From: a virus
Virus record (IMG/VR): IMGVR_UViG_3300032236_001727
Coordinates: 1-64,000 of that record
Direction: 5' to 3' (one strand)
DNA: 64,000 nt
A program made the translations under genes and the position numbers. A model generated the notes under the pieces. That model ran no database searches and was not told where the DNA came from. It saw nothing but the letters and a program-made list of their open reading frames with translations. Below, piece after piece: positions 48,548-57,603 of this stretch (within the stretch, counting starts at the first letter, position 1; each line of letters opens with the position of its first letter).

Positions 48548-50170
48548 TTATCCAAACATACCTTCCATTCCGCTTAGGTCAGGAGTTACATTTTTATTTT
48601 CTTCAGGGAGATCTATAATACATGCTTCTGTTAATAGTATGGTTGAAGCTACAGCTGCAGCATTTTCAAGTGCAGTACGTGTTACTTTCAATGGATCAAT
48701 AATACCCGCTTCTTTCATGTTGGTTATATCATCTGTTTTCAGGTTATATCCATCCCATTTATCTCCTGCTCCTATTACTTTTCCATGTATTTGAGCATCT
48801 ATGTTATCATAACCAGCATTTGTAAGAATAGTTTCAAATGGTTTACCACAGGCATCATATACTATTTGGGCGCCTATATCGTTGATTTCTAACGTATTTC
48901 TAGCGTGAAGTAATGCAGCTCCTCCACCAGGCACGATACCCTCTTCAAGTGCGGCTTTAGTAGCATTTAGCGCATCATCTACACGATCTTTCTTCTCATT
49001 CATTTCAGTTTCATTATATCCACCAACATAAATTATGGATACACCTCCTACCATTTTAGCTAAACGTTCTTGCAATTTTTCTATTTCAAAAGGTGTTGTA
49101 GATTTTTCTACCTGTGATTGTAGTTCTCCTACTCTGTTAGCGATATCTTCTTCTTTACCTTTACCATCAATTATAGTTGTTTGATCTTTAGTAACAGTAA
49201 CAGTTGAGGCTTGACCTAACCAATCTTTGTCAAACTTTTCAAGTTTCATACCTTTATTCTTATCAAATACTTTTCCTCCTGTTAGTATAGCAATATCTTC
49301 AAGTACTAATTTTCTACGCTCACCAAAATCTGGTGCTTTAACAGCTGCTACTTTGATAACACCTCTACCTTTATTTACAATTAATGTTGCTAGAGCTTCA
49401 TGTTCAATTTCTTCAGCTATAATAAGCAATGATTTGTTTGAAGTTGATATATATTCAAGTACTGGTAGGAGTTCTTTAGCTGTAGTAAATTTATGATCAG
49501 CTATTAGTATGTATGTATCTTTTAGATAACAAGTCATACTGGTATTATCTGTGACAAAGAAATGAGATTTATATCCTCTGTCAAATTGTAAACCTTCTAC
49601 AGTTTTCAGATAAGTTTCATGTGTTTTAGAATCTTCAATATGGACAATTCCGTTATGACCTGATTTTTCTAAAGCAGTTGCTATTAGATTTCCAATTTCT
49701 ACATCATTATTAGATGAAATAGCTGCTACTTGTTTTATTTGATCTTCAGATGATATATCTTCAGCAATTTCAGTTCTTAGAGTTTCTACTATTTGTTTTA
49801 CAGCTTTATCTATTCCTCTTTTTATTTCAACAGCATTTTCACCATTGTTAAGAAATTTAAGACCAGATTTAACCATTTCACGAGCCAATAAGGTTGATGT
49901 AGTAGTTCCATCTCCTGCATGATCTGCTGTTTTAATAGAAGCTTGTTTAATAAGTTGTACTCCTAAATCTTCAATGGGATCTTGTAAAGCTACAATTCGT
50001 TTAGCTACAGATACACCATCTTTTGTAGATTGAAATACCCCATTATTGTTATATATAACATTTCTTCCATTAGGACCTAGAGTTGTTACTACAGCATCTG
50101 TTAAGGTATCTATACCTTTCATTAGTTTTTTTCGTGCTTCAGCACCAAATTCTACTTTTTGTGTTCTCAT
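48548..50170 (-). CDS. groL: Chaperonin GroEL
   Basis: 540 residues, full length. Key regions: GPNGRNVIYNNNG, TKDGVSVAKRI, DGTTTSTLLAREMV (ATP site), apical domain DRGYKSHFFVT, KAPDFGERRKLVLEDIAILTGG, and EEGIVPGGGAALLHAR with nucleotide Asp in IIDPLKV. The C-terminus ends SGMEGMFG and lacks the usual GGM repeats. Cytoplasmic folding ring, presumably for phage structural or replication proteins. Follows groES by 18 bases. Confidence 0.96.
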   Translation of the reverse strand: MRTQKVEFGAEARKKLMKGIDTLTDAVVTTLGPNGRNVIYNNNGVFQSTKDGVSVAKRIVALQDPIEDLGVQLIKQASIKTADHAGDGTTTSTLLAREMVKSGLKFLNNGENAVEIKRGIDKAVKQIVETLRTEIAEDISSEDQIKQVAAISSNNDVEIGNLIATALEKSGHNGIVHIEDSKTHETYLKTVEGLQFDRGYKSHFFVTDNTSMTCYLKDTYILIADHKFTTAKELLPVLEYISTSNKSLLIIAEEIEHEALATLIVNKGRGVIKVAAVKAPDFGERRKLVLEDIAILTGGKVFDKNKGMKLEKFDKDWLGQASTVTVTKDQTTIIDGKGKEEDIANRVGELQSQVEKSTTPFEIEKLQERLAKMVGGVSIIYVGGYNETEMNEKKDRVDDALNATKAALEEGIVPGGGAALLHARNTLEINDIGAQIVYDACGKPFETILTNAGYDNIDAQIHGKVIGAGDKWDGYNLKTDDITNMKEAGIIDPLKVTRTALENAAAVASTILLTEACIIDLPEENKNVTPDLSGMEGMFG

Positions 50171-50188
50171 TTTTATTATTGTTTTTTA

Positions 50189-50494
50189 TTATTTTGCTTC
50201 ATTTATTTTACCTAATATCTGATTTTCTGGACCTATGAAATATTCTTCATATTCAAATTCAAATTTGGTAAATCCCATTGCTGGTAATATTACTACATCA
50301 TCTGGTTTTAGATATGATGGTATAAGTTGGCCTGTTATAGTATAACGACCTGGTCCTACAGTTACTACTTTAGCAATAATGTTTCTGTCTTTTCCCATAT
50401 CAGGAATTATAATGTTTCCTTGAGTGGCCTCTTCTGGAGAGTAAGGGATAACGATAACAGCATCGTTTAGGGCTTCTAGTGTTTTGTTTGTCAT
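50189..50494 (-). CDS. groS: Co-chaperonin GroES
   Basis: 101 residues. N-terminal LEALNDAVIVIPYSPEEATQGNIIIPD with the mobile loop (about residues 18-34), AKVVTVGPGRY, PDDVVILPAMGFTKFEFEYEEYFIG and LGKINEAK, the GroES barrel. Caps the phage GroEL. Atypical N-terminus compared with host GroES (usually LRPLxDRV). Confidence 0.85.
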   Translation of the reverse strand: MTNKTLEALNDAVIVIPYSPEEATQGNIIIPDMGKDRNIIAKVVTVGPGRYTITGQLIPSYLKPDDVVILPAMGFTKFEFEYEEYFIGPENQILGKINEAK

Positions 50495-50820
50495 ATTTGT
50501 ATAGTGTTTATTAAATTATTTATTTGTGTTTCAATTTTTTTATATTCATCAATGTATTCTTTTATAGAAACTATTTCTGATTTTTGTATGCTGGAATGGG
50601 ATTTCAGTTTGGATATACTTAGTAAAGCGGCTCCTAATGTACTATAAAAACCTATTGTTTTTAATGTTTCTTTTCCAGATGCTTCTTTTCCTCCAAAACC
50701 ACGAGTAGAAACACCTTTTTCTACAACAGTAAAATTATAAGTATCTTTTTCAATATAGTATGGCTCTATTAAAGGGTCAACTATATTATAACTTCGAGTA
50801 TTTTCTTTTATTTGTTCCAT
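50491..50820 (-). CDS. Hypothetical phage protein (109 aa)
   Basis: VDPLIEPYYIEKDTYNFTVVEKGV, then GKETLKTIGFYSTLGAALLSI and a helical C-terminus. The phrase 'YYIEKDxYNftvve' recurs in hypothetical proteins of large phages. Lies between groES and the clamp gene, overlapping groES by 4 bases. Confidence 0.65.
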   Translation of the reverse strand: MEQIKENTRSYNIVDPLIEPYYIEKDTYNFTVVEKGVSTRGFGGKEASGKETLKTIGFYSTLGAALLSISKLKSHSSIQKSEIVSIKEYIDEYKKIETQINNLINTIQI

Positions 50821-50826
50821 TTGTTT

Positions 50827-51567
50827 TTATGTTGTTGCTTTTCTTATTATATAATATTGGCTTAGTATTGTACCACTAGGATATTCACTTATAAATTCTA
50901 ATTTCATTAATCCTTGATCATTTATTTTCATACTACTTTTTGTTGCATCTTTATTGGCTTGTAGTATTAGTTTGAATATATTAGAATTAAAATATAGTTT
51001 TATATTATCTTTTTTTACATCACCTTTTATTTGATAAATGATTTTATTACCATGACTAGATTCATCACCAAATATTAATTCACATACAAGAACTTCTTCC
51101 ATATTCTTATTTGTGGTAACTATCAAATTATCTAAATCAATAGCTCCTTGAGCCTTTATCATATTATCAATATTTTCAGACTCAAGCTCTAAATCCATAT
51201 CCCATTCTGGTTCATTTACTGTACCTGTTTTAGGAATTAAAAGTGGGTCTGCTAATGGATAAACAAGTTCATAATTAGTATCTGCTATTTTAAGTTTAGA
51301 TGGGATTTTATTTACTTTTTCTATATCAATAAGTAAATCTTCTTTACATATGCTTATAAGGTTAGATAGTTTTTTAGTATCAAAAATAGCTAATTCACTA
51401 TCTACTACTTTAAAGTTATCACATGATACTTTTCCTATTACATCTCGTGTTGGAGTAGTAAAATCAACAGTTATAGTGTTATTTTTGATTATCCATTTTA
51501 CTGATTCATTTGACCCGCCTAGGTAATATTTTGATATCAGTTTATTTAGTGTGAATTTATTAATCAT
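50827..51567 (-). CDS. Sliding clamp, gp45-like
   Basis: 246 residues (T4 gp45 is 228). LNKLISKYYLGGSNESVKW and VDFTTPTRDVIGKV at the N-terminus, FDTKKLSNLISIC, VCELIFGDES and KLEFISEYPSGTILSQYYI near the end follow the PCNA-like T4-type clamp pattern. Trimeric ring that tethers the polymerase. Driven by the promoter at 51577-51608 and followed by the loader genes. Confidence 0.8.
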   Translation of the reverse strand: MINKFTLNKLISKYYLGGSNESVKWIIKNNTITVDFTTPTRDVIGKVSCDNFKVVDSELAIFDTKKLSNLISICKEDLLIDIEKVNKIPSKLKIADTNYELVYPLADPLLIPKTGTVNEPEWDMDLELESENIDNMIKAQGAIDLDNLIVTTNKNMEEVLVCELIFGDESSHGNKIIYQIKGDVKKDNIKLYFNSNIFKLILQANKDATKSSMKINDQGLMKLEFISEYPSGTILSQYYIIRKATT

Positions 51568-51576
51568 ATGCTTTTA

Positions 51577-51608
51577 TTATTATAATAAAAAATTTTACAA
51601 ATACCAAA
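51577..51608 (-). promoter_or_regulatory. Promoter, TATAATAA class
   Basis: TTTGG at 51604-51608 and TATAATAA starting at 51584, 23 nt from the first base of TTGG. Drives the clamp-GroES-GroEL-clamp-loader unit. Confidence 0.7.
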
Positions 51609-51613
51609 TTTTT

Positions 51614-52516
51614 TTAAAAGAAATTAAAAAATTTTTCTCTATAAGGATTAAGTTCAAGAACCCAACCTAAATCGTTATATAAATTTTCAAGCTGGTTTTT
51701 CATAATAGAGTCAAACAGTCCTTCTCGATCTATATATTTTTCAACTATGTCTATTATTTGTGGGGGATCGTTATAACCATTCAACCCAACTACATCTATT
51801 TTATATGGATTGTTTTTTAGATAAGCTATCAACATTTTATCTCCAATATTGAATTCAGGATATTTATTTGATATTTTCCAATGTCTTATAAAATCATTAC
51901 TTATTATAGCTGCTTTGGTGTTTATAGGGCATTTATTTTTTAATTTTGAAAATAATTCACCAGATGAAGGTTTTCGTTCAATATACTCATTTAATTTTTT
52001 TAGTCCTGTTGGTTTTAACAATTTCATCCAGTCAATGCTGTTAAGTGACTTTTTAAAAACCATTATATCTTCATCTAATTCCTTTTTAGATTTACCAAAT
52101 AGAATATCTTTTATTAGTTTTTCTCCAAAATTTCTAAATAATGGAGGAAAATTAGATTTCATTATATCTAAACCTTTTACATCTAATTCAGATACAGGAA
52201 CTCCCTCTTTATCCACTATGTACTGTGCGTATCTTCGCTTACCAGCCCAATATAGCTTTTTAATTACATATTCAGGTTTAAGATCGAGATAATGATTTTT
52301 TGAATTAAAACATCGTAGTGCGATGGAAGATTGATATTCATTTAGTTTATCTCCTATTTCTTTTTGAAGTTTTTTTACTTCTACTATCATATCTTCATCA
52401 CTTATTTCATCATAGTTTGGGAACCTTTTTCTTAAAATAGGCTCCAAACATATTATGAGTGAATCAGTATCACTACCTAAAACATGGGTGTTTATTTCTT
52501 GAGTATTAAATTTCAT
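51614..52516 (-). CDS. DNA polymerase B, C-terminal half
   Basis: 300 residues beginning MKFNTQEINTHVLGSDTDSLI, where SDTDS is polymerase motif C with both catalytic Asp. KKLYWAGKRRYAQYIVDKEG (KxY-type motif) and ELDVKGLDIMKSNFPPLFR follow, then the thumb. It lacks the exonuclease domain and motifs A and B, which are on the gene at 53533. The ATG overlaps the stop of the homing-endonuclease gene, so it has its own start and is not an exon. Confidence 0.92.
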   Translation of the reverse strand: MKFNTQEINTHVLGSDTDSLIICLEPILRKRFPNYDEISDEDMIVEVKKLQKEIGDKLNEYQSSIALRCFNSKNHYLDLKPEYVIKKLYWAGKRRYAQYIVDKEGVPVSELDVKGLDIMKSNFPPLFRNFGEKLIKDILFGKSKKELDEDIMVFKKSLNSIDWMKLLKPTGLKKLNEYIERKPSSGELFSKLKNKCPINTKAAIISNDFIRHWKISNKYPEFNIGDKMLIAYLKNNPYKIDVVGLNGYNDPPQIIDIVEKYIDREGLFDSIMKNQLENLYNDLGWVLELNPYREKFFNFF

Positions 52517-53463
52517 ATAAGTTGAGACAAAATATCATTTATTAGGTGAAATTGATTATAATTTATTTCTATTAATTTTATATCATTCAATATACAATAC
52601 TTTCTTTTAATTTCATCTCTTTTTTGTAGTTCTTCTAAATCTCCACTTCGTTGTTTAAAAAAACTACTTTTTTCAAAATGTTGTTTTCCTTGAAATTCAA
52701 TTACTGTGTTTGTATCTGGTAAGTAAAAATCAAATAGTAATTTTTTTTCTGTAATTGGGTTTATACATTTTTCAAATGTTTTTTCTCTAGTATAGTTTAT
52801 GCTGTTTTCTAAAAGAAAATCTTCTATTCTTTTTTCTCCTTTGGATATCTTATTATTCCCACAGCTTTCACATCCACATCCTCTATAAAAATGATTTATC
52901 ATCAATTGATAGAACTCACCATGTATTGGGCATATTATTTTCAATTTATGCTTATTAGTTCTTTCTATCTTAGGTTGATCAGGATATGTATATTTGTTGT
53001 TATGTATTTTTTTAAGTTTATTATATATATTTTCATCAGGGTTATTAGATATACGAGTTTGAGAAATTTTATCACCTCTGCAGTTTGGGCACCCATGATT
53101 GTTCAAGTGATTGTTAGGATGAATCATAAATTCTCCATGGATTGGACATATAATAGTTGATTTAATTTTAGCCCCATTATATATAAATTTAGAATAATCA
53201 TATTTTTCACCATGTATAATTTTTGCTCGTTCTATAAAATATTCTAATGGATCTTCTACACGTCCAACTCCAGCACATTTTTGACATCCGGACCCATTTA
53301 CAGAATGATCCGATGGATTACAATGAAATGGACCATGTTTTCGACATATTATTTTAATTTTAGAATTAAATCCACTATATGTCGTTTCAGAATAATCATA
53401 TATATTTCCATGTTTTTTTTGTGCTCTTTCAATAAATTGTTCAGTAGTTAATTTTTTAGACAT
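52513..53463 (-). CDS. Homing endonuclease between polymerase halves
   Basis: 316 residues. Three tandem repeats of about 60 residues, each opening F.ER...HG..YDYS-like and ending IICP.HG.F......H....GC..C, look like DNA-binding zinc modules. The C-terminal part (GEKRIEDFLLENSINYTREK, LLFDFYLPDTNTVIEFQGKQHFE, KLIEINYNQ) is a Vsr/EDxHD-type nuclease. Free-standing mobile gene placed exactly at the polymerase split. Confidence 0.85.
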   Translation of the reverse strand: MSKKLTTEQFIERAQKKHGNIYDYSETTYSGFNSKIKIICRKHGPFHCNPSDHSVNGSGCQKCAGVGRVEDPLEYFIERAKIIHGEKYDYSKFIYNGAKIKSTIICPIHGEFMIHPNNHLNNHGCPNCRGDKISQTRISNNPDENIYNKLKKIHNNKYTYPDQPKIERTNKHKLKIICPIHGEFYQLMINHFYRGCGCESCGNNKISKGEKRIEDFLLENSINYTREKTFEKCINPITEKKLLFDFYLPDTNTVIEFQGKQHFEKSSFFKQRSGDLEELQKRDEIKRKYCILNDIKLIEINYNQFHLINDILSQLI

Positions 53464-53532
53464 TTTACTTATAATTACATTATTTAATATCCATTATAAA
53501 TATATGTAGTCCAAGTCCAGGTGTAATATACT

Positions 53533-55380
53533 TTATAAAAATTCTTCATTTATTATCTTATTTGCATGTTTTATTGTTTCTTGAATAGCTCGCTGGCCAA
53601 ATGTAGTTACTGCTGAAGAAAGAATTTTATGGCCATCTGTAAAGCGCCAAGAATTGATGGCAAAAGCACCATAAATACTGTTAAGGGCTATTTTGAAAGA
53701 GTGTTGTTTCATGTGGAATAGTTCCCCCTTCACCTTATCTCCATCTTTATAAGCTTTTTTCATAGCATTTTTAAACTCTTTTCTCATATTAAACCACTCA
53801 GCTAGTAATTCAGCAACTATACTAGGCTTATCTGTTGAAAAAATCACTCCATTAGCGGATACTGTCCAATTATTTTCAATAATTGTTTCTATAAGATCTT
53901 TAATTTTTATTTTTCCAGATTTTAAGGTATATGTTCTTTTATCTAGTTTTTCTAATGTTACTATTTTTTCAGGGTCTTCTTCTCTTAGCTCTTCTAAACT
54001 ATACCAACAGTTATAATTTGGGTTGTCTATAACAATCCTAGCTTTTAATGTTTCTATTCCTAAATTTAATGATCGTATGATTGAAGGATACAAACTAGCA
54101 AAGTCGGCATTTATACTCCAGTTATGTAATCCTACTTGAGGATCTAAAAGAAATCCACCAGCATATCCTTCTTTTTTTCTAACAGATTTTAAAAATCTAG
54201 TTATGAAAGCACCTCCTTTGGTTTTAACAATAACTTGTTTATTATCAATTTCATGTACTGTTCCCTCTATAGTAGGTGTTCCTCTTTGGTGTACTACATA
54301 ATCTCCAACTTCTAATTCTCTTATAGATGGATTAACTGTTGTAGGTTTGTTAGGGGCTATAATGTTTTTTCTCTTAAGGTAAGTAAGTATAGCACCTTCA
54401 TTTAATTCAGTGTTATAGTATATTGATTCATAAGGTGTATGACATAGATGTGATATTAGAACAGTTAGTTCAATAAATTTCAATTTATTTTCTAATGCTT
54501 CTAATATTTCAACATCTCGTATGTTATACTCTATAAATTTGTTCTTATTTTCTTTAAATAAGGCATCCAAAGAGCCATTATATTCTATTTTACCTAATTT
54601 AACATATTTGGTTCCTATATCTCCTAATTTGTATGATGTTTCCTCTTTAGTAATATACTTTTTAAATAAAAGCATAAAATCAAGACAATTAATCAAACCT
54701 ATTTTTATAGGAGATTTAGAATTGTTTAGGTCTTCTGTTATTTTACCTATAGGGGATAATCTATATACTTCATCACCCATTATCTTTTTTATCCTATAAT
54801 ATAGATATGGCATATCAAAAAAATCACTATTCCAACCTACAACAATAGTAGGATCTATTTCTTCCCATTTGCTTAAAAAATTTCTTATTAATGTTTTTTC
54901 ATCAATACAAGAAATGATATGTTTATTTTCTATAGATATAGACTCTATTTCTTTATTTTTATCTAGAATAAAACATATAGTTTGCTTATTATTTACATCT
55001 AGTAAAGCAATAGAAGTTATTTCAGCTTTAGCTTCTTTAATAGTGTATTCATTTAAAGCGCCTATAATTTCAATTTCTATATCTAGATAAACCAGATTAT
55101 GAAATGAAGGTTTATCATCACTCTTGTAATATTGGTCTCTAAGTAGTACCAACTCTTTAGAAATATCTTTTTCATATATCGTGGGGTCATTTCTATCATA
55201 TTTTCCAGTTATTGGGGAACAACGATCTCCAAACAATGTTGTATATTCACCATATTGATCTAATTTATATAATGTTGGATTATATTTGAATTTAGAAATG
55301 TGTTTCTTATCATCACGTAAGAAGTAATGATAAGCATCTGGATCGTTTTTGTCTCGGACATAATAAAGAGCTTGATACAT
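53533..55380 (-). CDS. DNA polymerase B, exonuclease and motifs A-B
   Basis: 615 residues. Exo I VYLDIEIEI (DxE), Exo II VGWNSDFFDMPYLYYRI, Exo III IEYNIRDVEIL, then polymerase motif A INADFASLYPSIIRSLNLG and motif B KIALNSIYGAFAI. The gene stops about 40 residues after motif B (KHANKIINEEFL), before motif C, which is supplied by the gene at 51614. T4 gp43-like. The two products must associate to make an active enzyme. Confidence 0.94.
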   Translation of the reverse strand: MYQALYYVRDKNDPDAYHYFLRDDKKHISKFKYNPTLYKLDQYGEYTTLFGDRCSPITGKYDRNDPTIYEKDISKELVLLRDQYYKSDDKPSFHNLVYLDIEIEIIGALNEYTIKEAKAEITSIALLDVNNKQTICFILDKNKEIESISIENKHIISCIDEKTLIRNFLSKWEEIDPTIVVGWNSDFFDMPYLYYRIKKIMGDEVYRLSPIGKITEDLNNSKSPIKIGLINCLDFMLLFKKYITKEETSYKLGDIGTKYVKLGKIEYNGSLDALFKENKNKFIEYNIRDVEILEALENKLKFIELTVLISHLCHTPYESIYYNTELNEGAILTYLKRKNIIAPNKPTTVNPSIRELEVGDYVVHQRGTPTIEGTVHEIDNKQVIVKTKGGAFITRFLKSVRKKEGYAGGFLLDPQVGLHNWSINADFASLYPSIIRSLNLGIETLKARIVIDNPNYNCWYSLEELREEDPEKIVTLEKLDKRTYTLKSGKIKIKDLIETIIENNWTVSANGVIFSTDKPSIVAELLAEWFNMRKEFKNAMKKAYKDGDKVKGELFHMKQHSFKIALNSIYGAFAINSWRFTDGHKILSSAVTTFGQRAIQETIKHANKIINEEFL

Positions 55381-55887
55381 TTATTTGTTTGTGCAGTTTT
55401 CTATTTCTTCTTTAGTAAAGAATTGTGCTAAATTTGGTCTGAAATAGTTTATAGATTTTAGTACTTTTTTATCTCTTTGTCTGTATACTACCCAAACATT
55501 TTCTTTTATTTGTTCAAAATAGGTAGCTTCACCTACTCTCTCAGCTTCATGTTTTGCAGTTTCAATAGCTTCTTGTTCACTACTACATGCTTTAGATAGA
55601 TTAGAACGTTGTATTTCATTGTATAAATCTTGGAATCTATCTTTTAGGCCATGTTGCATAATACCATTGCATAAAACATACATTATATCTCCAAGAGCAT
55701 CAGCTACTTCTATTATATCTCCATCCTCACAAGCTTCTTTATATTCATTTAATTCTTCTAAAATAAAATTATAAATGAACATCCAGGATTTAGTATCAGG
55801 TATAGTGGGAGTATGACTATTTGATTCAGATTTACCCATGGTTTCATTAAAAATCTCTACTTCACTAATAAAAGGTATCGTTTTCAT
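55381..55887 (-). CDS. MazG-like NTP pyrophosphohydrolase
   Basis: 168 residues. Helical core with EELNEYKEACEDGDIIEVADALGDIMYVLCNG: the EExxE and ExxD metal motifs of all-alpha NTP pyrophosphatases. C-terminal part (FEQIKENVWVVYRQRDKKVL) is additional. Hydrolyses a (d)NTP, perhaps to shape the nucleotide pool. Abuts the polymerase gene. Confidence 0.8.
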   Translation of the reverse strand: MKTIPFISEVEIFNETMGKSESNSHTPTIPDTKSWMFIYNFILEELNEYKEACEDGDIIEVADALGDIMYVLCNGIMQHGLKDRFQDLYNEIQRSNLSKACSSEQEAIETAKHEAERVGEATYFEQIKENVWVVYRQRDKKVLKSINYFRPNLAQFFTKEEIENCTNK

Positions 55888-55898
55888 ATTTCTAGTAT

Positions 55899-56534
55899 TT
55901 AAAGGTTATGGCCGTTTTTTGAAATGGCGTGTAAAAATTCTTCTCGGATCATGTTGTTTGATTCCATAAACACACCACTAAATTTATTAGTAGTCATTGT
56001 ACTTGTAGGATGTTTAATTCCTCTATTAGAACAACACATATGTTTAGAAGCAATACTAACTGCTACTGAATTACATTCTAGTTTTTCTGATAGGAATGTA
56101 TGTATTTGTTGGGTTAATGATTCTTGCATTTGTGGGCGACGAGCAAACCAATCTACAACGCGGTTAAGTTTAGATAATCCTACTACTTTTTGTGAAGGGA
56201 CATATGCTACTGATGCATATCCTGTAAATGGTAAATTATGATGGGCACAAAGTGATACTACAGGTATTCCTGTTTGTATAACAACCCCATCATAATTTTC
56301 TTCATTAGGAAATACAGTAATGCTAGGTCCCTCTGTTACAGAACCTACAATAAGATCTTTTAACCAGGCTTTAGCTACACGTTTAGGAGTAGATATTGTT
56401 TGAGGATCGGCTTCATAATCAAAGCCTACTGCTTTCAAGAATTCACCATAATGTTCAGATGCTTTTTTAAGCATAAATTCAATTTCAAGAGGAGTACGAG
56501 GTTGATTTTCGTTTGCTTTTTTAAGTAATTCCAT
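55899..56534 (-). CDS. folE: GTP cyclohydrolase I
   Basis: 211 residues. Makes dihydroneopterin triphosphate from GTP, the first step to preQ0. Motifs: TPKRVAKAWLKDL, zinc and active-site CAHHNLPFTGYASVAYVPSQKVVGLSKLNRVVDWFARRPQMQE and SKHMCCSNRGIKHPTSTMTTN. Complete. Next to queD (21 bases). Confidence 0.95.
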   Translation of the reverse strand: MELLKKANENQPRTPLEIEFMLKKASEHYGEFLKAVGFDYEADPQTISTPKRVAKAWLKDLIVGSVTEGPSITVFPNEENYDGVVIQTGIPVVSLCAHHNLPFTGYASVAYVPSQKVVGLSKLNRVVDWFARRPQMQESLTQQIHTFLSEKLECNSVAVSIASKHMCCSNRGIKHPTSTMTTNKFSGVFMESNNMIREEFLHAISKNGHNL

Positions 56535-56555
56535 TTTTTATTATTTATTGTTTAT

Positions 56556-57128
56556 TTATTTTTTTCTATCGTCATATTCTAATACACCTTTTGCTTTAGC
56601 ATATTCAGATATTTCGTGTTTTCTTTTTAAATTAAAATTGTTCCATTCTTTAGTAGAAATACTTTCTGCTAAACATTCTGTATAGCAGTTTGGAGTTTCA
56701 TAGATGGTTACTTTATGTATTTTTAAACCTGTCTTAGAATCTTTGTATAGAGTATTTGATAGTATTTCCATAGCTAAAAATATTTCTTTAGCAATGTTTT
56801 CTACTGATGGATTGCAATATTCATCTGCTCCATTTAGGCTCATTAACCATAGTTTAGTTTTATATTCACAGGTAGTTTCTATTAGTTTAGAATCTTTAGG
56901 ATTTAATATCATTCCATGATCTATTATATCATCTATCCATTGACAGAACACACGTTTAATTTCTTTAAAATCAATAGCGTATCCTATTTCTTCCATACTT
57001 TCAAAAGAAAAGGTAAGTTCATATAAATAGGTATGACCATGAATATTAAAACATTTCATAAATTCATTCATAACTCTATGACCGGAGTCAAAGTTACCTT
57101 TACGTGTTATATATTGGGTATTTTTCAT
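56556..57128 (-). CDS. queD: 6-carboxytetrahydropterin synthase
   Basis: 190 residues, somewhat longer than usual. Second preQ0 step. FDSGHRVM and FNIHGHTYLYELTF provide the zinc histidines; MVLDFKE-like IGYAIDFKEIKRVFCQWIDDIIDHGMIL and the end VTIYETPNCYTECLAE (catalytic Glu) are typical. Located between folE and the thioredoxin gene. Confidence 0.9.
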   Translation of the reverse strand: MKNTQYITRKGNFDSGHRVMNEFMKCFNIHGHTYLYELTFSFESMEEIGYAIDFKEIKRVFCQWIDDIIDHGMILNPKDSKLIETTCEYKTKLWLMSLNGADEYCNPSVENIAKEIFLAMEILSNTLYKDSKTGLKIHKVTIYETPNCYTECLAESISTKEWNNFNLKRKHEISEYAKAKGVLEYDDRKK

Positions 57129-57129
57129 A

Positions 57130-57375
57130 TTAATTGTTATAAAAGTTAATTACTTCTTGTTTATTCCTTACACCTGTAAAACGTTTTAATTCAGTACCAC
57201 TATTTACAAGTACTACTGTTGGCACACTACGGATGTTATATTTTACAGTTAACACACTATTTTGATCAGTATCAATAAAATCTACAGGTATGTTTTGAGA
57301 AACCTGTTGCATAATTGGTTTGAAAGTTCTACATGGTGAGCATGTATTAGAACTAAAGTAGAGGAGTTTTTTCAT
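57130..57375 (-). CDS. Thioredoxin-like protein
   Basis: 81 residues, minimal thioredoxin fold. Active site CSPC in FSSNTCSPCRTFKPIM, cis-Pro in RSVPTVVLVNSGTELKRFTG. Likely reductant for the phage ribonucleotide reductase or other enzymes. One base from queD. Confidence 0.88.
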   Translation of the reverse strand: MKKLLYFSSNTCSPCRTFKPIMQQVSQNIPVDFIDTDQNSVLTVKYNIRSVPTVVLVNSGTELKRFTGVRNKQEVINFYNN

Positions 57376-57566
57376 ATTATAAAATCTTGTTCTTTAATTA
57401 ATTCGTTTATTTTGCTTTTAAGATATTTTGTACCAGACATTCTTACAGGTTGATATTCAGACCAGTCAGAGGAAAAATAAAATTCACCATATCTAAATCC
57501 TGCAAATACTTGATTGTATGAATCTAGTACAACGTATAGTTGCTCTTTTTCTATTTTCTTTTTCAT
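57372..57566 (-). CDS. Small hypothetical protein (64 aa)
   Basis: MKKKIEKEQLYVVLDSYNQVFAGFRYGEFYFSS, ending KSKINELIKEQDFII. Not recognised. First gene after the promoter at 57571-57602; overlaps the thioredoxin gene by 4 bases. Confidence 0.5.
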   Translation of the reverse strand: MKKKIEKEQLYVVLDSYNQVFAGFRYGEFYFSSDWSEYQPVRMSGTKYLKSKINELIKEQDFII

Positions 57567-57570
57567 ATTG

Positions 57571-57602
57571 TAAATATAATAAGAATTTTTGAAAAAGACA
57601 AA
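57571..57602 (-). promoter_or_regulatory. Promoter, TATATTTA variant
   Basis: TTTGT at 57598-57602 and TATATTTA starting at 57578, 23 nt from the first base of TTGT. Drives the folE-queD-polymerase unit. Confidence 0.65.
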
Positions 57603-57603
57603 G

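Noticed and set aside
53490-53510. Third promoter class from the shared ATATTTATAATGGA at about 30685-30700 and 53490-53504
   Set aside because: Two copies only, and neither has TTGG at the 23-nt distance seen at all other sites.
52513-53535. Intein or group I intron in the DNA polymerase
   Set aside because: The upstream frame ends in a stop, the downstream half has its own ATG overlapping the nuclease stop, and no intein or group I core sequence is visible between them.
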